Assembly: GCA_026168455.1 (NCBI GenBank)
Contig: CM047426.1
Span: 30,253,058 to 30,317,057, forward strand
Length of the DNA stretch: 64,000 bases
Source: Theocolax elegans
Lineage: Eukaryota; Arthropoda; Insecta; Hymenoptera; Cerocephalidae
Reading direction: 5' to 3'
Within the stretch, counting starts at the first letter, position 1, and every line of letters begins with the position of its first letter. Positions 1 to 11,090 of this stretch are shown piece by piece. The notes under the pieces were generated by a model. The model was not told where the DNA came from. It did no database searches and worked only from the letters and a program-made list of their open reading frames with translations. Both the position numbers and the translations under genes were made by a program.

Positions 1-470
1 CTAAACATTTTAAATAATATAAAAACTAATTAAAGGTATCGCATTAAAGTATTACCTGTATAAAACACAAAGTTAATCGTGGCAATTTGTCTTTAATAAA
101 CTAAATGTGACCAGTCACCAGATTAAGATGTGCAATATTTTGGTAATTTCAATAAATTGTTACTGGATACAGTCCTTGCAAATATATTGTCTGTATTATG
201 AAAATCTTATACAATTACGCACTTTAATTAAAAGCAGCAGCATTACCTAAAGTTGCTTTGAAAAGTATTTCACGGTAAATATGAGTATCGATTAAATTTA
301 ACAATCCTCTCAAATTCTGTTTCTCCTAATTACTTGAATACAGCACGGTCAGTAGAAGAAATAAAAAAGAGTGAAATATGAAATTCTCATGCTTAGGATC
401 TCTGTTGCTCTCGAGTGACTATGAATCGTGATTAATTCTGGCAATATAAGCAAGGAAATTCGACTGCGAA
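1..470. other. AT-rich spacer, nothing recognised
   Basis: AT-rich sequence with stops in all frames. I see no repeat structure, gene or RNA signature here. Confidence 0.6.
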
Positions 471-479
471 GTATTTCTC

Positions 480-611
480 ATCTCGAAAATTAGCAGAGAG
501 CCTGGGGCACGGTCGATAAGATCGAGTGAAAAAGGCAAAGTTGCTGGAAAGGGCAAGCGACGTTTCGCGTTAGCGAGACAGAGAGAAGGAGAGAAAGAGA
601 GGTAAAAAAGT

Positions 612-666
<55 letters not shown>

Positions 667-1060
667 GAAGCTTCGGCTTAATTAGGGAAGGTTTTTTTGC
701 GTCCCCTTAAATCGCGTAATGTGAGAGTCGTCATCAAGGTCTCGCGCGGACGGGAATTAGCCCAACTGAATTGATCAAAGCTGTTTAACGTGGCCTCTTA
801 TTAAAGAAATCCATAATCGCTTTGCCTCAAAAGCACGAGCCGACAACTGCCTCCCAGAAATCAGGAATTGCCAACCTCTCCATCCTCATCTTTCTTTCTC
901 TCTTTAATTCACTCTTTCTAACTCTCTCGTTCGATACTACATACACTCTCTCGTGCGTATTTCTCCCTGCTTTTTGGTATGGCTGAAAGCGTACCCACTT
1001 TCTCGACCCCTTCCTTTCTCTCTTATCCTTTCCATGCGAATGTCAAGTACGATAGAAATG
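480..1060. promoter_or_regulatory. Island with GA tract and homeodomain/TCF-like sites
   Basis: This stretch is visibly richer in G+C and CpG than its flanks and surrounds a long (AG)n tract. A TTAATTAG homeodomain-type core lies at 678-685 and a GATCAAAG match to the TCF/Pangolin consensus at 773-780. The right part (about 870-1030) is pyrimidine-rich. No open frame looks coding. It could be an enhancer or an untranslated exon. Both motifs are short enough to occur by chance, so the regulatory reading is inference. Confidence 0.3.
615..665. repeat. (AG)n microsatellite
   Basis: Uninterrupted AG dinucleotide repeat of about 51 bp, the longest perfect GA tract in the window. It is the kind of site bound by GAGA-factor-like proteins in insects. 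It is likely length-polymorphic. Confidence 0.95.
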
Positions 1061-1530
1061 CCTATCAAGATGCAAAATTTTCATTAAACCATCGTTTGAA
1101 TCGAACTTAAATATCATGCGACAGCTAATTTCTACCTTGATTCTATTTATGCTTTCATATTTTATCTGAACGCATGTATTTAATAAATCGTACATTTCTA
1201 AGTATATTAAAAAATTAAAGCAATTGTTTACATCACAAAATACTGAACGTATCAAGAATTTATTTACTTTGTTGCTTTTTTATTTACTTATAATTATTAA
1301 TACCTCAAGTTTCGTAATGTAAACACATTACCGTTTATGCATTTTTTATTTTTGAAACACATAAAACTAGTTACTGCTCAAATACATATTAAATGATCCT
1401 TAAAATAGAAAATTGTAGAATGATTGTATCTTATTGTACTAACAGTAACATTTGCATTATATTGTATAAACTATAATGTTGTTAAACAAAAATTATGTAA
1501 TATTAAAATATCATCTATCTTTTTCGGGAA
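1061..1530. other. AT-rich spacer, nothing recognised
   Basis: AT-rich, with short open frames only. A 70-codon minus-strand frame at 1043-1255 has no recognisable domain and is treated as chance. Confidence 0.55.
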
Positions 1531-1599
1531 TTATATCCGTAGATAACACGTTGCTGTATTAATGTACGAAAGCTGAGAATAATAAAACCAGGGCCAAAC

Positions 1600-2060
1600 T
1601 TGCGAATTTTGAGCTAATAAACAAAACGCGGTCCTCTTGTCGCCCTCCGGATGAGCGACGACACTTTCTAATTTTCGTTCGGCTTGGCGGCAGGGCCGAG
1701 AAATATGTCGCGGCGTAAAGCGGCACCTCCGGAACATTTCGTCGGCTCATGTCTGTCGCAGTTACGCGAGATTAGCAATTCATGACCGCGCGCTTGTTAT
1801 TGTCATGGAGGGCTCCACCGAACATTTAGCGCTCCGGCAATACACGCTGGCAATAATAATAATTAAGAAACATCGTAACAGGGCCATATTTGGAGCCGCC
1901 ACCCTACGCTCCTCGATCTTCCCTGTCCCGTTACTCCCGTAGTACGCAAATTTCTTTTTTAGCTCTCTCGCCCTCCACCTTTCTCTCTCTCTCTCTCTCT
2001 CTCATTCTCTCTTGTTTCCTCGTACCTCGATGAACCATCTCGCTCTTATCCACTTGCCTT
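1600..2060. promoter_or_regulatory. CpG-rich island, candidate regulatory element
   Basis: G+C- and CpG-rich block between AT-rich flanks. It contains an (AAT)-type run followed by AATTAAG near 1855-1866 and ends in a CT-rich tract. Two overlapping minus-strand frames of 63-68 codons cross its left half but have no recognisable domain. The sharp compositional boundary and complex, non-repetitive sequence suggest constraint. No comparison was possible here. Confidence 0.3.
1982..2003. repeat. (CT)n microsatellite
   Basis: Perfect CT repeat of about 22 bp at the right side of a CpG-rich island, continued by imperfect CT-rich sequence. Confidence 0.9.
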
Positions 2061-2980
2061 AGTTTTTGTCTTTCCCTTCCACCTAATCTTGAGCAGACGC
2101 TTGTTAAAAACGCCCGTGAATATAAAGAGTTGCATTATTAAAGAAGTTTGTGCGACTATAACAAAAAGTTTCGTGCCGCCAGCCGTCGAAGCTGAAAAAC
2201 GTAAAGAGAATAAGCGAGACAGAGAGAGCCGATAACCTAGAAGGTAGAGAGAAAAAGAGAAAGGAAGAAAGTGCGCAACAAGCTCGACGAAAAGTACAAA
2301 ATACTACGGATGAAAGCAAGAAAAGTATTGCCAAAGTATAAGGATACGAAACCAAACTGTGTCTCCAAGAAAAAAATACTTGGGCCCAAAGGGTAATGAC
2401 TGTAATTTGTGAAAATATCATGAGAATAAGTATGCTTTAACGTTTTTACTTAATATTGTTTCCAGTTTTAACATGAAAAACAAATTTTCATAATTTACTA
2501 TTAATTAGTCGTAAATAGTTACTTACAAAATTAATCAATCGATAAGTATGGAGATGTAACATTCGTAAAATTGTCAACTATCTACGTAAATGACTCGAGA
2601 ATTTTTAGGGAGGGTCTCATTAATTACATTTTTTGTAGTTTGATGATTGGGACCGATATTAGGGACATCAATATCTTAAATATTGTAAAAATATTAAAAT
2701 GTAAAGTTTCATGCTGTACCACAATTATATTAATTGAAACTTTTCATTCGCAATTTCCAAACAGTTAATTATACGCCCAATCAACAGTGGCATCACAATC
2801 GACAGCACAAGGTCTGTAAATTTCTATTTCGATTATTTATACACTCTCTTAAAATCTATTCAAATACTGGGTAATTTATCTTATATTTACAATTAATTTA
2901 ATACTGCAAAAGAAAAACATCCTTCACTTAAAGTAAGAAAACATCGTTACAGCAAAAAAGTACATCTTCTTCGAGTTTTA
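2061..2980. other. Purine-rich then AT-rich spacer
   Basis: From 2180 to 2280 the sequence is rich in A and G, giving a hydrophobic minus-strand frame of 105 codons that I regard as compositional. From 2420 onward it is plain AT-rich DNA with nothing recognised. Confidence 0.5.
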
Positions 2981-3190
2981 CCACCATCAATTTTGGAGAT
3001 AGTTAATGTACTTTTTCGGACGTGCGCCGTCGTGCTGTAGCACTTGAAAAGAATGAGAATAAGAAAAAAGGAAAGATCTAATGGGCAGGTGAAGAAGCAG
3101 CATCAAAACAAAAAACTGTGGGACAGGAAGTGACGGCGTATAATTAGCATAACGACACTAATTAAAATACAAATGAACAGTTTTAAAGGC

Positions 3191-3230
3191 TCACCCAAGC
3201 GGGTGACTCATTATCACCAAGCCACTTGGT
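3191..3230. other. Two adjacent perfect small hairpins
   Basis: TCACCC (3191-3196) and GGGTGA (3201-3206) form a perfect 6-bp stem with a 4-nt loop. Nine bases later ACCAAG (3216-3221) and CTTGGT (3225-3230) form a second perfect 6-bp stem with a 3-nt loop. The surrounding 3000-3300 segment is moderately G+C-rich. They could be paired palindromic protein-binding sites or an RNA structure. Function unknown. Confidence 0.4.
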
Positions 3231-3239
3231 ATTTTCCTG

Positions 3240-3840
3240 ACTATACTTTTCCTCTCCCTGTCTCACTTGCTCTCGCAAAAATCAACGCCATACGCACTAT
3301 CTATTAGGATGCTTCTTCTATTTTCTTCTACTCCTCTCTCCCTCCTTGACTAAACATTTTACTGTCACATCCCAGTACTTAATTGTACAATTAATCTTTT
3401 AGTCTAATTGGTTTTGATTTTTACCACCTTCTAATATTATACTGATTATCGTCGGTAATTTTAATTAATGTAAATATTATTACACGTTGCAGCTGTATCT
3501 GTATTAATTACTATTACTGTCATTATCAATCCAAGGAAATAGAAACGACTGTACAATATAACTGTATAATTACATCACAATGTGTTTTACAATAATAAGA
3601 TCAATTGATATTTTAGTTATATACATACACTCACTCACACACACACACACACACACACACACTTTTATAATGCGAAGAAATATTTACACTGTATATTAAA
3701 TAGAAATATTTATATTTATCTCAAAACAGTGGTTTGTATCGAACGCAAGTACGCAACATATGTATGTATATGTATATATGTATACATCAGTAGGATTGAA
3801 AGGCTCACCGAATAACGACGAAGATTAGTGTATATTTCGT
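3240..3840. other. CT-rich then AT-rich spacer with CA repeat
   Basis: Pyrimidine-rich at 3240-3350, then AT-rich. It includes a CA microsatellite and a TATG/TATA-rich simple region at about 3757-3786. Confidence 0.6.
3636..3662. repeat. (CA)n microsatellite
   Basis: Perfect CA dinucleotide repeat of about 27 bp in AT-rich sequence. Confidence 0.95.
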
Positions 3841-4300
3841 GGAAAATTGGCCCGCGAGCTCGTCTTTATGGAGCGAGCGATGAGGGAGCCGGAAACATAT
3901 CCAAAATCGTATCCGGAGAACGCTGTGTCGTACCACCCGAGCAATGTCATAAAGTATCATGCGCACGGCGTTCGATTTAGCTACGTAATCCCTGATTCAC
4001 GTGAGCCGCGTTCCCGAAACCCCGCGTCTCTCTTTTCTCTTGATCTACCAGTGGATCTTACGGGCTATATACATACACACCAACTCGACATAAATATGAT
4101 TGGAAGCAAAGTGCCATGGATCCCTTCCCCTCCGGTTTCTCTTATCCTGTATCCTTCCTTTAATACTCTTCGATGTGCATCATTCGACTTCTGTCCCCTG
4201 CCCTCTCGCGCGTACCCTCTCATCTGACCCTACATCATCTTTTCTTTTTCTTCCGAGGCTTTCGCTACTCTACGTTTTTCTATACCATCTTATTCTTATT
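3840..4300. other. Mixed-composition island
   Basis: CpG-containing island whose right end turns into a CT-rich tract. A 126-codon plus-strand frame (3847-4227) spans it, but it starts at a non-ATG codon, has no recognisable domain, and owes its C-terminal half to pyrimidine-rich DNA. I therefore do not call a gene. Candidate regulatory or untranslated sequence. Confidence 0.3.
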
Positions 4301-5170
4301 ATTTTTTAACTCTTCATTTATATAATTTTCATCTCGTTTTATTTCCATATACATTTTTTTACGATTTTATATACTAATAAAATATATCGTATACTAAAAT
4401 AATACATTGTTTCTTGATGGAGGTAACAGCAGTTACTATGTTACTTAAATCTAAATTCCAAATACACGTACTACATTTGTATAAAGATTTATTTAAACTT
4501 TTGAAATCTTCTTTTTTCTATCTTCTCTGCCATATATAGAGCAGTACCACCAATTTTTATTTTCCCCTTCCGTTAGTCTTTGCGCTCGTTCTTTTTACTT
4601 TCGCTCCAGCAATTCACGTCAGATTACCATGCGTTGTCTCTCGTCTCGCAAGATCCCTTTACGACGACGTTACGGGATTCAATCGAACCTCATCCCTCCC
4701 ATCTTTCCACATACGACTCTCTCAACCCCTTCAACCCGGCTTCGCTTCGTCATAAGCCCGCAGTTTCGTGAGTTTCGACGTGAAACTATCTACCCGGATA
4801 TATCTGCTCTCGTTTTTCTTTCACTTTTTACGGTTGCACCATCCGCGCAATTTGATCAAGCTTTTGCACTGCTATTTGAACCGTGTATTGCATTGATAAA
4901 TATTTCCGGTATTGATATAATATTGTTAAACAATCTCCTTTTCATTTTACCATCCAACTTTTACACTTCGATTAATGCACTTTCATACTTGCATTAAATA
5001 AATCGTTCAATTTTGCCATTTATATAATGATTATCTGTTTTAATAATTAAAAAAATATTATTAATGGTTGTTCATTGTCTTTACTGTTACGATAGTAACT
5101 TTTTATAAATCATGATTAATATATATTATCTAGAATATTTTTAAGTTAAAATAATTTTACAAAATGTTGG
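4301..5170. other. AT-rich spacer with CT-rich segment
   Basis: AT-rich flanks around a less AT-rich, pyrimidine-biased segment at about 4560-4830. Overlapping frames of 63 and 122 codons there lack any recognisable domain. Nothing else seen. Confidence 0.5.
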
Positions 5171-5179
5171 TATTTTAAG

Positions 5180-5530
5180 TTCATGTCGTTTATTGGCTTG
5201 TTCATGAAATCACGTAGACCGTAGAGAATTCAGTCGTTCAGTTTGCTGAGCAAACGAGAATAGTAGCATCGAAACATTCTCATCTTGGCTTTAAGACTGC
5301 CGTGCACGTAGTGTTAATCCTACCGACTCTCGTACACGCACTGTTTCTCTTCTCTTTTCGCCTCTAGTCTCGCGTCGAGTTTCTACTCTTCGAACGAGGG
5401 GGAGAGAGATAGGCGCCTCTTTCGGTTGACACTTAATTTCCGCTTTTCGTGCGCGCGTTTATGCGACGAAGTACTGAATCGTATACTAACGTCCACTAGG
5501 AACAAAATGAGAGGCGCAGTTTCGTGATTT
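5180..5530. promoter_or_regulatory. CpG-rich island with 15-bp palindrome
   Basis: Contains GTTTGCTGAGCAAAC at 5241-5255, a perfect 15-bp palindrome around a central G. It includes the TGCTGA half-site recognised by Maf-type bZIP factors. The rest is CpG-rich and non-repetitive, followed by a pyrimidine-rich stretch. The factor assignment is only a motif match. Confidence 0.3.
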
Positions 5531-6120
5531 CAAACCTGCTGATTTTTTCCTATTTTCTTTTGTGGTACTGTTCCTTATCATTACCTGGCATTTTTTATTT
5601 TAAAGAATAGTAACGAAGATTAACTAGACTAAAAATAATAATTCGAAACTTTCATTTGGATTCATTTATTTTATACGTAGCCAATATATGATACAAATAA
5701 TATACTGCGAAAAAGATGTTCAATTTTAAATACAAGGATTACTTGATTTTTTAATAAAAACTGGGGAAAACTTAAAAGTTTCAACATAATATTTATTGAA
5801 AGAAATTTGTATTAATTTTAGTTATTTGTTTATTTACGTAATGATAATATACGAATTGCATTATTGCCAATATAAAGAACAATGTCATCTTTACTTAACG
5901 TTAAATATTTAAATACTGATATGATCAGTATAAAGTCTTGGTAATAATTTAATATTAATTAATTTTTAAATCAAATTAATAATCTAGTTATTAGACGCGA
6001 GGCGAAAGATAATGTAGAATTCGGAAATATAATTCTCGGTAATATTCGCACAGTTAATGACGTGCAACATTTGTATATTACTGAAAAAATACGATCACGA
6101 ATACTAGCGGTAACACGATC
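5531..6120. other. AT-rich spacer, nothing recognised
   Basis: Low-complexity AT-rich DNA with stops in all frames. Confidence 0.6.
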
Positions 6121-6129
6121 AAGTTAATT

Positions 6130-7450
6130 ATTCCGTGCTCGGCGTAAATTACGATTCACCGAGTATTATTGCTCCACCCGGGGGTCGATGAATGAACCAG
6201 CCACGATATAAAAAATTCCGGTGAAGAAAAGGAAGTAAAAAGCCGCTACTTTTTGTCGGAGTAAGGATCGAAAAAAGTAGGAAGAAGGGCAAAGGCGTCG
6301 ATGTATAAACCTAAAGTTGCGGGGATTACATTGTCGTAAAATCTTCGGGATAGAATTTACATGATGAGAAAGAGAGGATGGAGGAGGGCCAGTACAATAA
6401 AATATTGATGTGCCGCATTTGAATGAGTAAGAAGTCACGGGTGACGAATAGTCAAAAAAAAAGCCGGACCGAAAAGTCTTCTTCCTAACAGCTGACCTTC
6501 CATAAAATATTTGAATTCATAGCAAATTCTTTTTTTGTAGGGAAAAAGACGATTTTATCATGTACCCGAACCCTTTACAAATGACATATTTTATTTACTT
6601 AAAGATTTAATAGTACCGCATTATAAAGTTTCTTTGTTAATAATTTGCAAGTTGTAACTACAGTTTTAAATATTACAAAAGCTATGCATTATATATTATA
6701 GTAAACTGTTTGAAAATTCTAGAATGATATCTGAGTTTCTAAATAGGTAGCGTATCATCTTTTCATTATTAAATCAATAAATCGTTAAAAGTCCAATTAA
6801 TAATGTATATATTGTTGTAAAGAAGTAATTACTTCAAACCAAAGCTTCCAAGACGAATAAATATATCAGTGATTCGATGTAAAACTAAATTGAAATATTT
6901 TATGATTTTGGAGTGAATTACATTCTTGTTTGAAATTAATAATCTGATAATAAAATAGATGTTTCAAGACGCTCATTGCGATCATTTACAAAAAAACTGC
7001 CTAATCGGCCGCAAGAGCTATGTTTACATTTGATTCTTGCCAATTGGCAAAATGCCGTATTGCACCTTTCTTCGCTCTTAGAAAAACCCCCCTATTACAG
7101 TCACGAGCTAACTATGGGAACCGCCAAGACTTTCGCGAAATATTAATTAACGTTATTAACGTGCACCACCGTCAAACTCGAAAACGGAAGGAGTATAGGA
7201 ACGAAATCGCAGGGTGCTTTACTCTCGCGAACCTCCTCCTTTGCCTTGTTCGGTTTTCTCTCTGACGGCTATGTGTATAGTAGGAAAAACCCCCATTATC
7301 GTAAATCATCGTTTTCCAATAACGCTGCCAGGCCTCTTTACCGTTCCTTCCGTTCCCTCGCGAGAAACCAGGCTTACCTTCCATCTCTCTCGTTCGACTT
7401 GAGCTACGGGCTTCATCCCTTTTTTCTTACTTCTACTGCTTTGCTCTATA
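6130..7450. other. Two islands separated by AT-rich spacer
   Basis: Islands at about 6130-6480 and 7000-7450 flank AT-rich sequence. The second is crossed by overlapping frames of 62-81 codons on both strands. Such two-strand openness reflects base composition rather than coding. No domain or convincing splice-bounded exon was seen. Confidence 0.3.
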
Positions 7451-7880
7451 TTTTCTTCCTGCTTTCATTTTAAAAATGCTGAGTTTTGAAATACTAGGGG
7501 ACAAACTTGTATATTTATCACACCGATGTTCTATTGTTTTATTTGCTGTAATCACAGTTACTTCACGACATTATATTGTGCTGTAATACATGTGAAGAAA
7601 ATATATTTTTCCATCGCTAGACGAATATGAACAAAAATAGTAAATTACATACATACATAATAAATTTATATATTTTTTCACTTTCTATCAATTAATTAAA
7701 AAAAAAACCTTATAAAGAACGCACCATACAGAGTTTATGACAACACTTTTGATCTAATTGATTTGTTTTATCTAGAAAATTCCAAAAGAAATAATACATT
7801 TGGGCGAATAATTGTGAGTCCAGATTCCTCTGAAATCCATAGATAGTAGTAAATATTTTATGACAGATTGGATTATGACA
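7451..7880. other. AT-rich spacer, nothing recognised
   Basis: AT-rich DNA without repeats or open frames of note. Confidence 0.6.
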
Positions 7881-8480
7881 AAGAGAGGTATACGTTGACT
7901 CAAACAGAATAAGTCATAGGAGATCTTCCAATAGGAATGACATCGATGAACCGTGACCAGCGTGATCTGGCGCGATCTGTACCCTCCCTAAACGTGGGTA
8001 AGGATTTACTATCACTTTCGACACGTGGTTGACAATCACGATTTCCAAACACGTGGGATCCGTGTGATCCGTGCCATGACAGTCTTAACAGCATCGCGAC
8101 CGATGCGTGTTTTCGCGACGAGGGCGAGCGAAGCTTTCCCTTCGAAAGCTCAAGTCGGCAATCACCCTTGGAGAGGGGCTAATGCCATCAGCGCCAAACA
8201 AAGTATAAAGAAGGGAGTGAGAGCGAAGGTACCTGTCTGCTCGCCCAGCCGCTGGCACTAAGTAAGCCTCGGGCAACTAACCGAGACCGGACGAGCTACC
8301 GTTCGTGGTAGTGGCTTTGTAGATATACCTTCGAGGAATACCAAGGAACCGTCTAGTTTCGAATTCTCCGCGTTGCGGTTGGAGGATAAAATTTTGTTTC
8401 ATTATACGTACGCGTGCTTCTACGCACGAGAAATATGTGTACACCATTTTTAATTCGTCAAACAACAAAGTTTTCAAGGT
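7880..8480. promoter_or_regulatory. CpG-rich island with paired CACGTG E-boxes
   Basis: Two perfect CACGTG boxes lie at 8022-8027 and 8050-8055, 28 bp apart start to start (nearly three helical turns). Such a pair could bind bHLH proteins (Myc/Max, Clock/Cycle or Hes type). The island has frames of 64-78 codons on both strands but none recognisable. Helical phasing strengthens the case slightly. Which factor would bind is unknown. Confidence 0.35.
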
Positions 8481-8699
8481 AACCTATATCAGTGGTTTAT
8501 TTGATCGAGTGTTTAACTTTAAACTCAAGTTGTATTGGTATACCATATACATATACGCAATACATAACTATAATTATTAACTTTGTAAAACAAAAAGTAT
8601 AAAGTAAAAATATTTTTATTTTTCTATTGAATATTGCAGCATAATTAATTTTTTGGATTCGATTAGAAATTATTTGTGACGCGATTCAAAATAGTTGGA

Positions 8700-9320
8700 G
8701 TAAGAACAATGTGATTAGGAGAGGATCGAAACGCCATAGATACCTTGGATATCACAGGTTGGTTGTGTGTAAGTGCGAAAACAATCGGCTATGAAGTAAG
8801 CGAGTGGCTAAGGCGATTGTATATCTATACAGCGCAGCTTGGTAGAAGGATCTCGCTCCGAAAATAAGGGCGAAAGGAGAAAATGTTATCCCGAGACGCT
8901 TGGGCGCAAATGGGACGCCTTTGGGCTTTCTAACCTTCTCTTTCTCCATTCTTATAGGACTCTCCTCTCGACTCTGTCGTTTCCCCCGACGTTCCCTTTC
9001 TCCCTCCCTCTCCCTCTCTCTCTCTCCCTCCTCCCTCCATAACTTGATTGTTTTAATTAAATTTCGCTGGGGAATCGCTTTGCGTTGGGCACACTGGCCC
9101 AGGCACAATGCAAACCGTGACGTGCACCGAATGAATCGGGGATTGGCAAGCAGAGAGCGAATTCGGCGAACAACTTCCTCTCTTATTCTCTCTCCCCCTC
9201 CCACTCTCTCTCTCTTCTCTCTCTCTCTCTCTCTCTCTAGCTGCCTACCACCGCCCTTTCCATCGAGCCGTGAGAAGGAGCGAAAAATAAAGCACGGCCC
9301 AAGTCTCGAGAGACTAAAAT
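8700..9320. other. CpG-rich island with long CT tracts
   Basis: Two pyrimidine tracts (about 8990-9040 and 9204-9239) flank a non-repetitive G+C-rich core at 9060-9170. Frames of 140-150 codons cross it on both strands but are inflated by the CT/GA tracts, which encode Ser/Leu or Arg/Glu runs. Candidate regulatory element or untranslated exon. Confidence 0.3.
9204..9239. repeat. (CT)n microsatellite, interrupted
   Basis: CT dinucleotide repeat with one TT interruption, about 36 bp. Confidence 0.9.
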
Positions 9321-9800
9321 AGCTGTTTTAGGAATTTCATTATCAATGGCGTTTTTAGCCAAACTCATTAAACGTCGCATAACCTTTTTGGTTACGAAAA
9401 CAGATTGTGTGGTAATGTTAGGTTTAGAGATAAACCGAAATGTTTTATCCATACAATAATTTTTATACGAATGATTCAATGGTGAGTTATTTACTAAGAG
9501 ATATATAATAATATAAACTTTACTATTGAGTAACCAAACAACTTTTGTTAAGCTGCAGAATAATAGTTTAATTTATGACTATCATGAGCAATACATAGCG
9601 TTCAGGTAAAAATGTTAAAATCCTAACTGCGCATATCATTTGTAGATAAGTTATTAAAAAGTAAACAGCGCTTTACATATCCTTCACTTTACAATGTAAA
9701 TCATTTTTAAAATTAAAATTGCGGTGATGAATTTCCTCATCAAAGTTCAATTTTACCTTAAATAAAAAAGCAATTATACATAGGAGGGAGAGTGTGATGT
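9321..9800. other. AT-rich spacer, nothing recognised
   Basis: AT-rich DNA; an 80-codon minus-strand frame at 9237-9479 has no recognisable content. Confidence 0.5.
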
Positions 9801-10210
9801 AGAAGCCAAGAGAGAAAAAGAGGGAGAGTTCGCGATTAAAAGTTGCATCAACTGAAAGGAAAGTTTCTAATGGATATTTGGAAAATATGTCGGTAAATTT
9901 GTGACGTCGAAGGTAAAGGGAAAAACGATTGAACTGGGATGCCCCTCCGCTCGTGCCTTTCGTACCTCGCTCATCCCCCTCTCGTCCTCGGCGTAATAAG
10001 ACGAAGGTTAGATACGACCACGAGGAACGCCGCGGCCGGTACGTAGAGCGACGCGCGCCGTTCCGCATATTTCTGTAGATATTGGAATTTGTCGCGGTTA
10101 CTTACTTCAAATTATCTTCTAGATACGCTCTATAACCTCGCGGTTTTACCATCTGCATTACACTGCTTTTCGTCGACGAGCTACTTCGCCCTTATCTGCT
10201 TTCATCCACA
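9800..10210. other. CpG-rich island
   Basis: G+C- and CpG-rich block with a 131-codon minus-strand frame (9673-10068) that ends in low-complexity AT-rich sequence. No family recognised, so not called as a gene. Candidate regulatory element. Confidence 0.25.
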
Positions 10211-10560
10211 GGACGTAGACGAGATTCAACAATGTTAATATTTTTATTTATTTACCAATCAATCTATAACCATTGTATTGCCCCTAGATTCATTAAATTT
10301 AAATATTATTATAAATACATCTATATATATTTCGTCAAATAAAGTAATCATTATAAACGTCAACTTTTATTACTTTTTACGTAAAATAAACGAGGTGAGT
10401 AGTATACGGCAACTTGATAGATCAAAAATACAATTTTAATTTCATACCGAAATATTTCTGTAAGGACAATGATAATCTGAATTAGTATGTCAAGGACAAA
10501 TACTGCAGTATAATTGCAGTTCGAAGTACACAAACTCATTATGCTATGAAACCACTACTC
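10211..10560. other. AT-rich spacer, nothing recognised
   Basis: AT-rich DNA without recognisable features. Confidence 0.6.
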
Positions 10561-10562
10561 TA

Positions 10563-10787
10563 CACAGAGAGAAATTTTGTATTAAAAATTACAAAATATT
10601 TTGTAAAAATTACAATAGTTTCTAGTAAATAAATTATAGACTAACAAACTAAGAAAAATTACTCTAGTTTATATTAAAATTTACAAAAGTGATAGTAAAT
10701 ACTACAAGAATTATAGTAAATTTTATTATAATCTATGGTAATTTTTACTGGAAACAATACTATTTCCCTCAGTTCGTCAGTCTGTGA
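10563..10787. mobile_element. Candidate degenerate inverted-repeat element
   Basis: The left edge carries CACAGAGAGAAAT. The reverse complement of the right edge begins CACAGACTGACG and continues to GAGGGAAAT, so the ends match if about 12 bp are missing from one. The interior is made of degenerate, partly inverted copies of TTAC(A/T)ATAGT(A/T)AA-like words (for example 10600-10630 and 10690-10750). This resembles an old miniature inverted-repeat transposon. No clear target-site duplication was found, so family and exact limits are uncertain. Confidence 0.35.
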
Positions 10788-10789
10788 TT

Positions 10790-11090
10790 TGTTTACTAAA
10801 CATTGTAATTTTTAATCTAAACATTTTCTCAGTATACATGTATTATTGTATGAACGTCTTCGATAATTGATAAAAGTATCATACTTATTGTATCGTATCA
10901 AGTTATTTTATAAACAATAGGTAAATTAATGTTTTTGAAATGTGTTTCTTTATCGCTATTATAAATATACCAACAAAACATAATTTTCGCGAACAACAGA
11001 AGCTTTATTTTTCATATTTTCAACAACACTTCTTGCTGTAGGTAGGCACTAGACCACTTGAATGCTCATTTTTACTAAATTAAAAAGTAT
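10790..11090. other. AT-rich spacer, nothing recognised
   Basis: AT-rich DNA without recognisable features. Confidence 0.55.

Noticed and set aside
8752..9322. Frames of 140 and 150 codons on opposite strands
   Set aside because: Length is created by CT/GA tracts giving Ser/Leu or Arg/Glu runs; both strands open at once.
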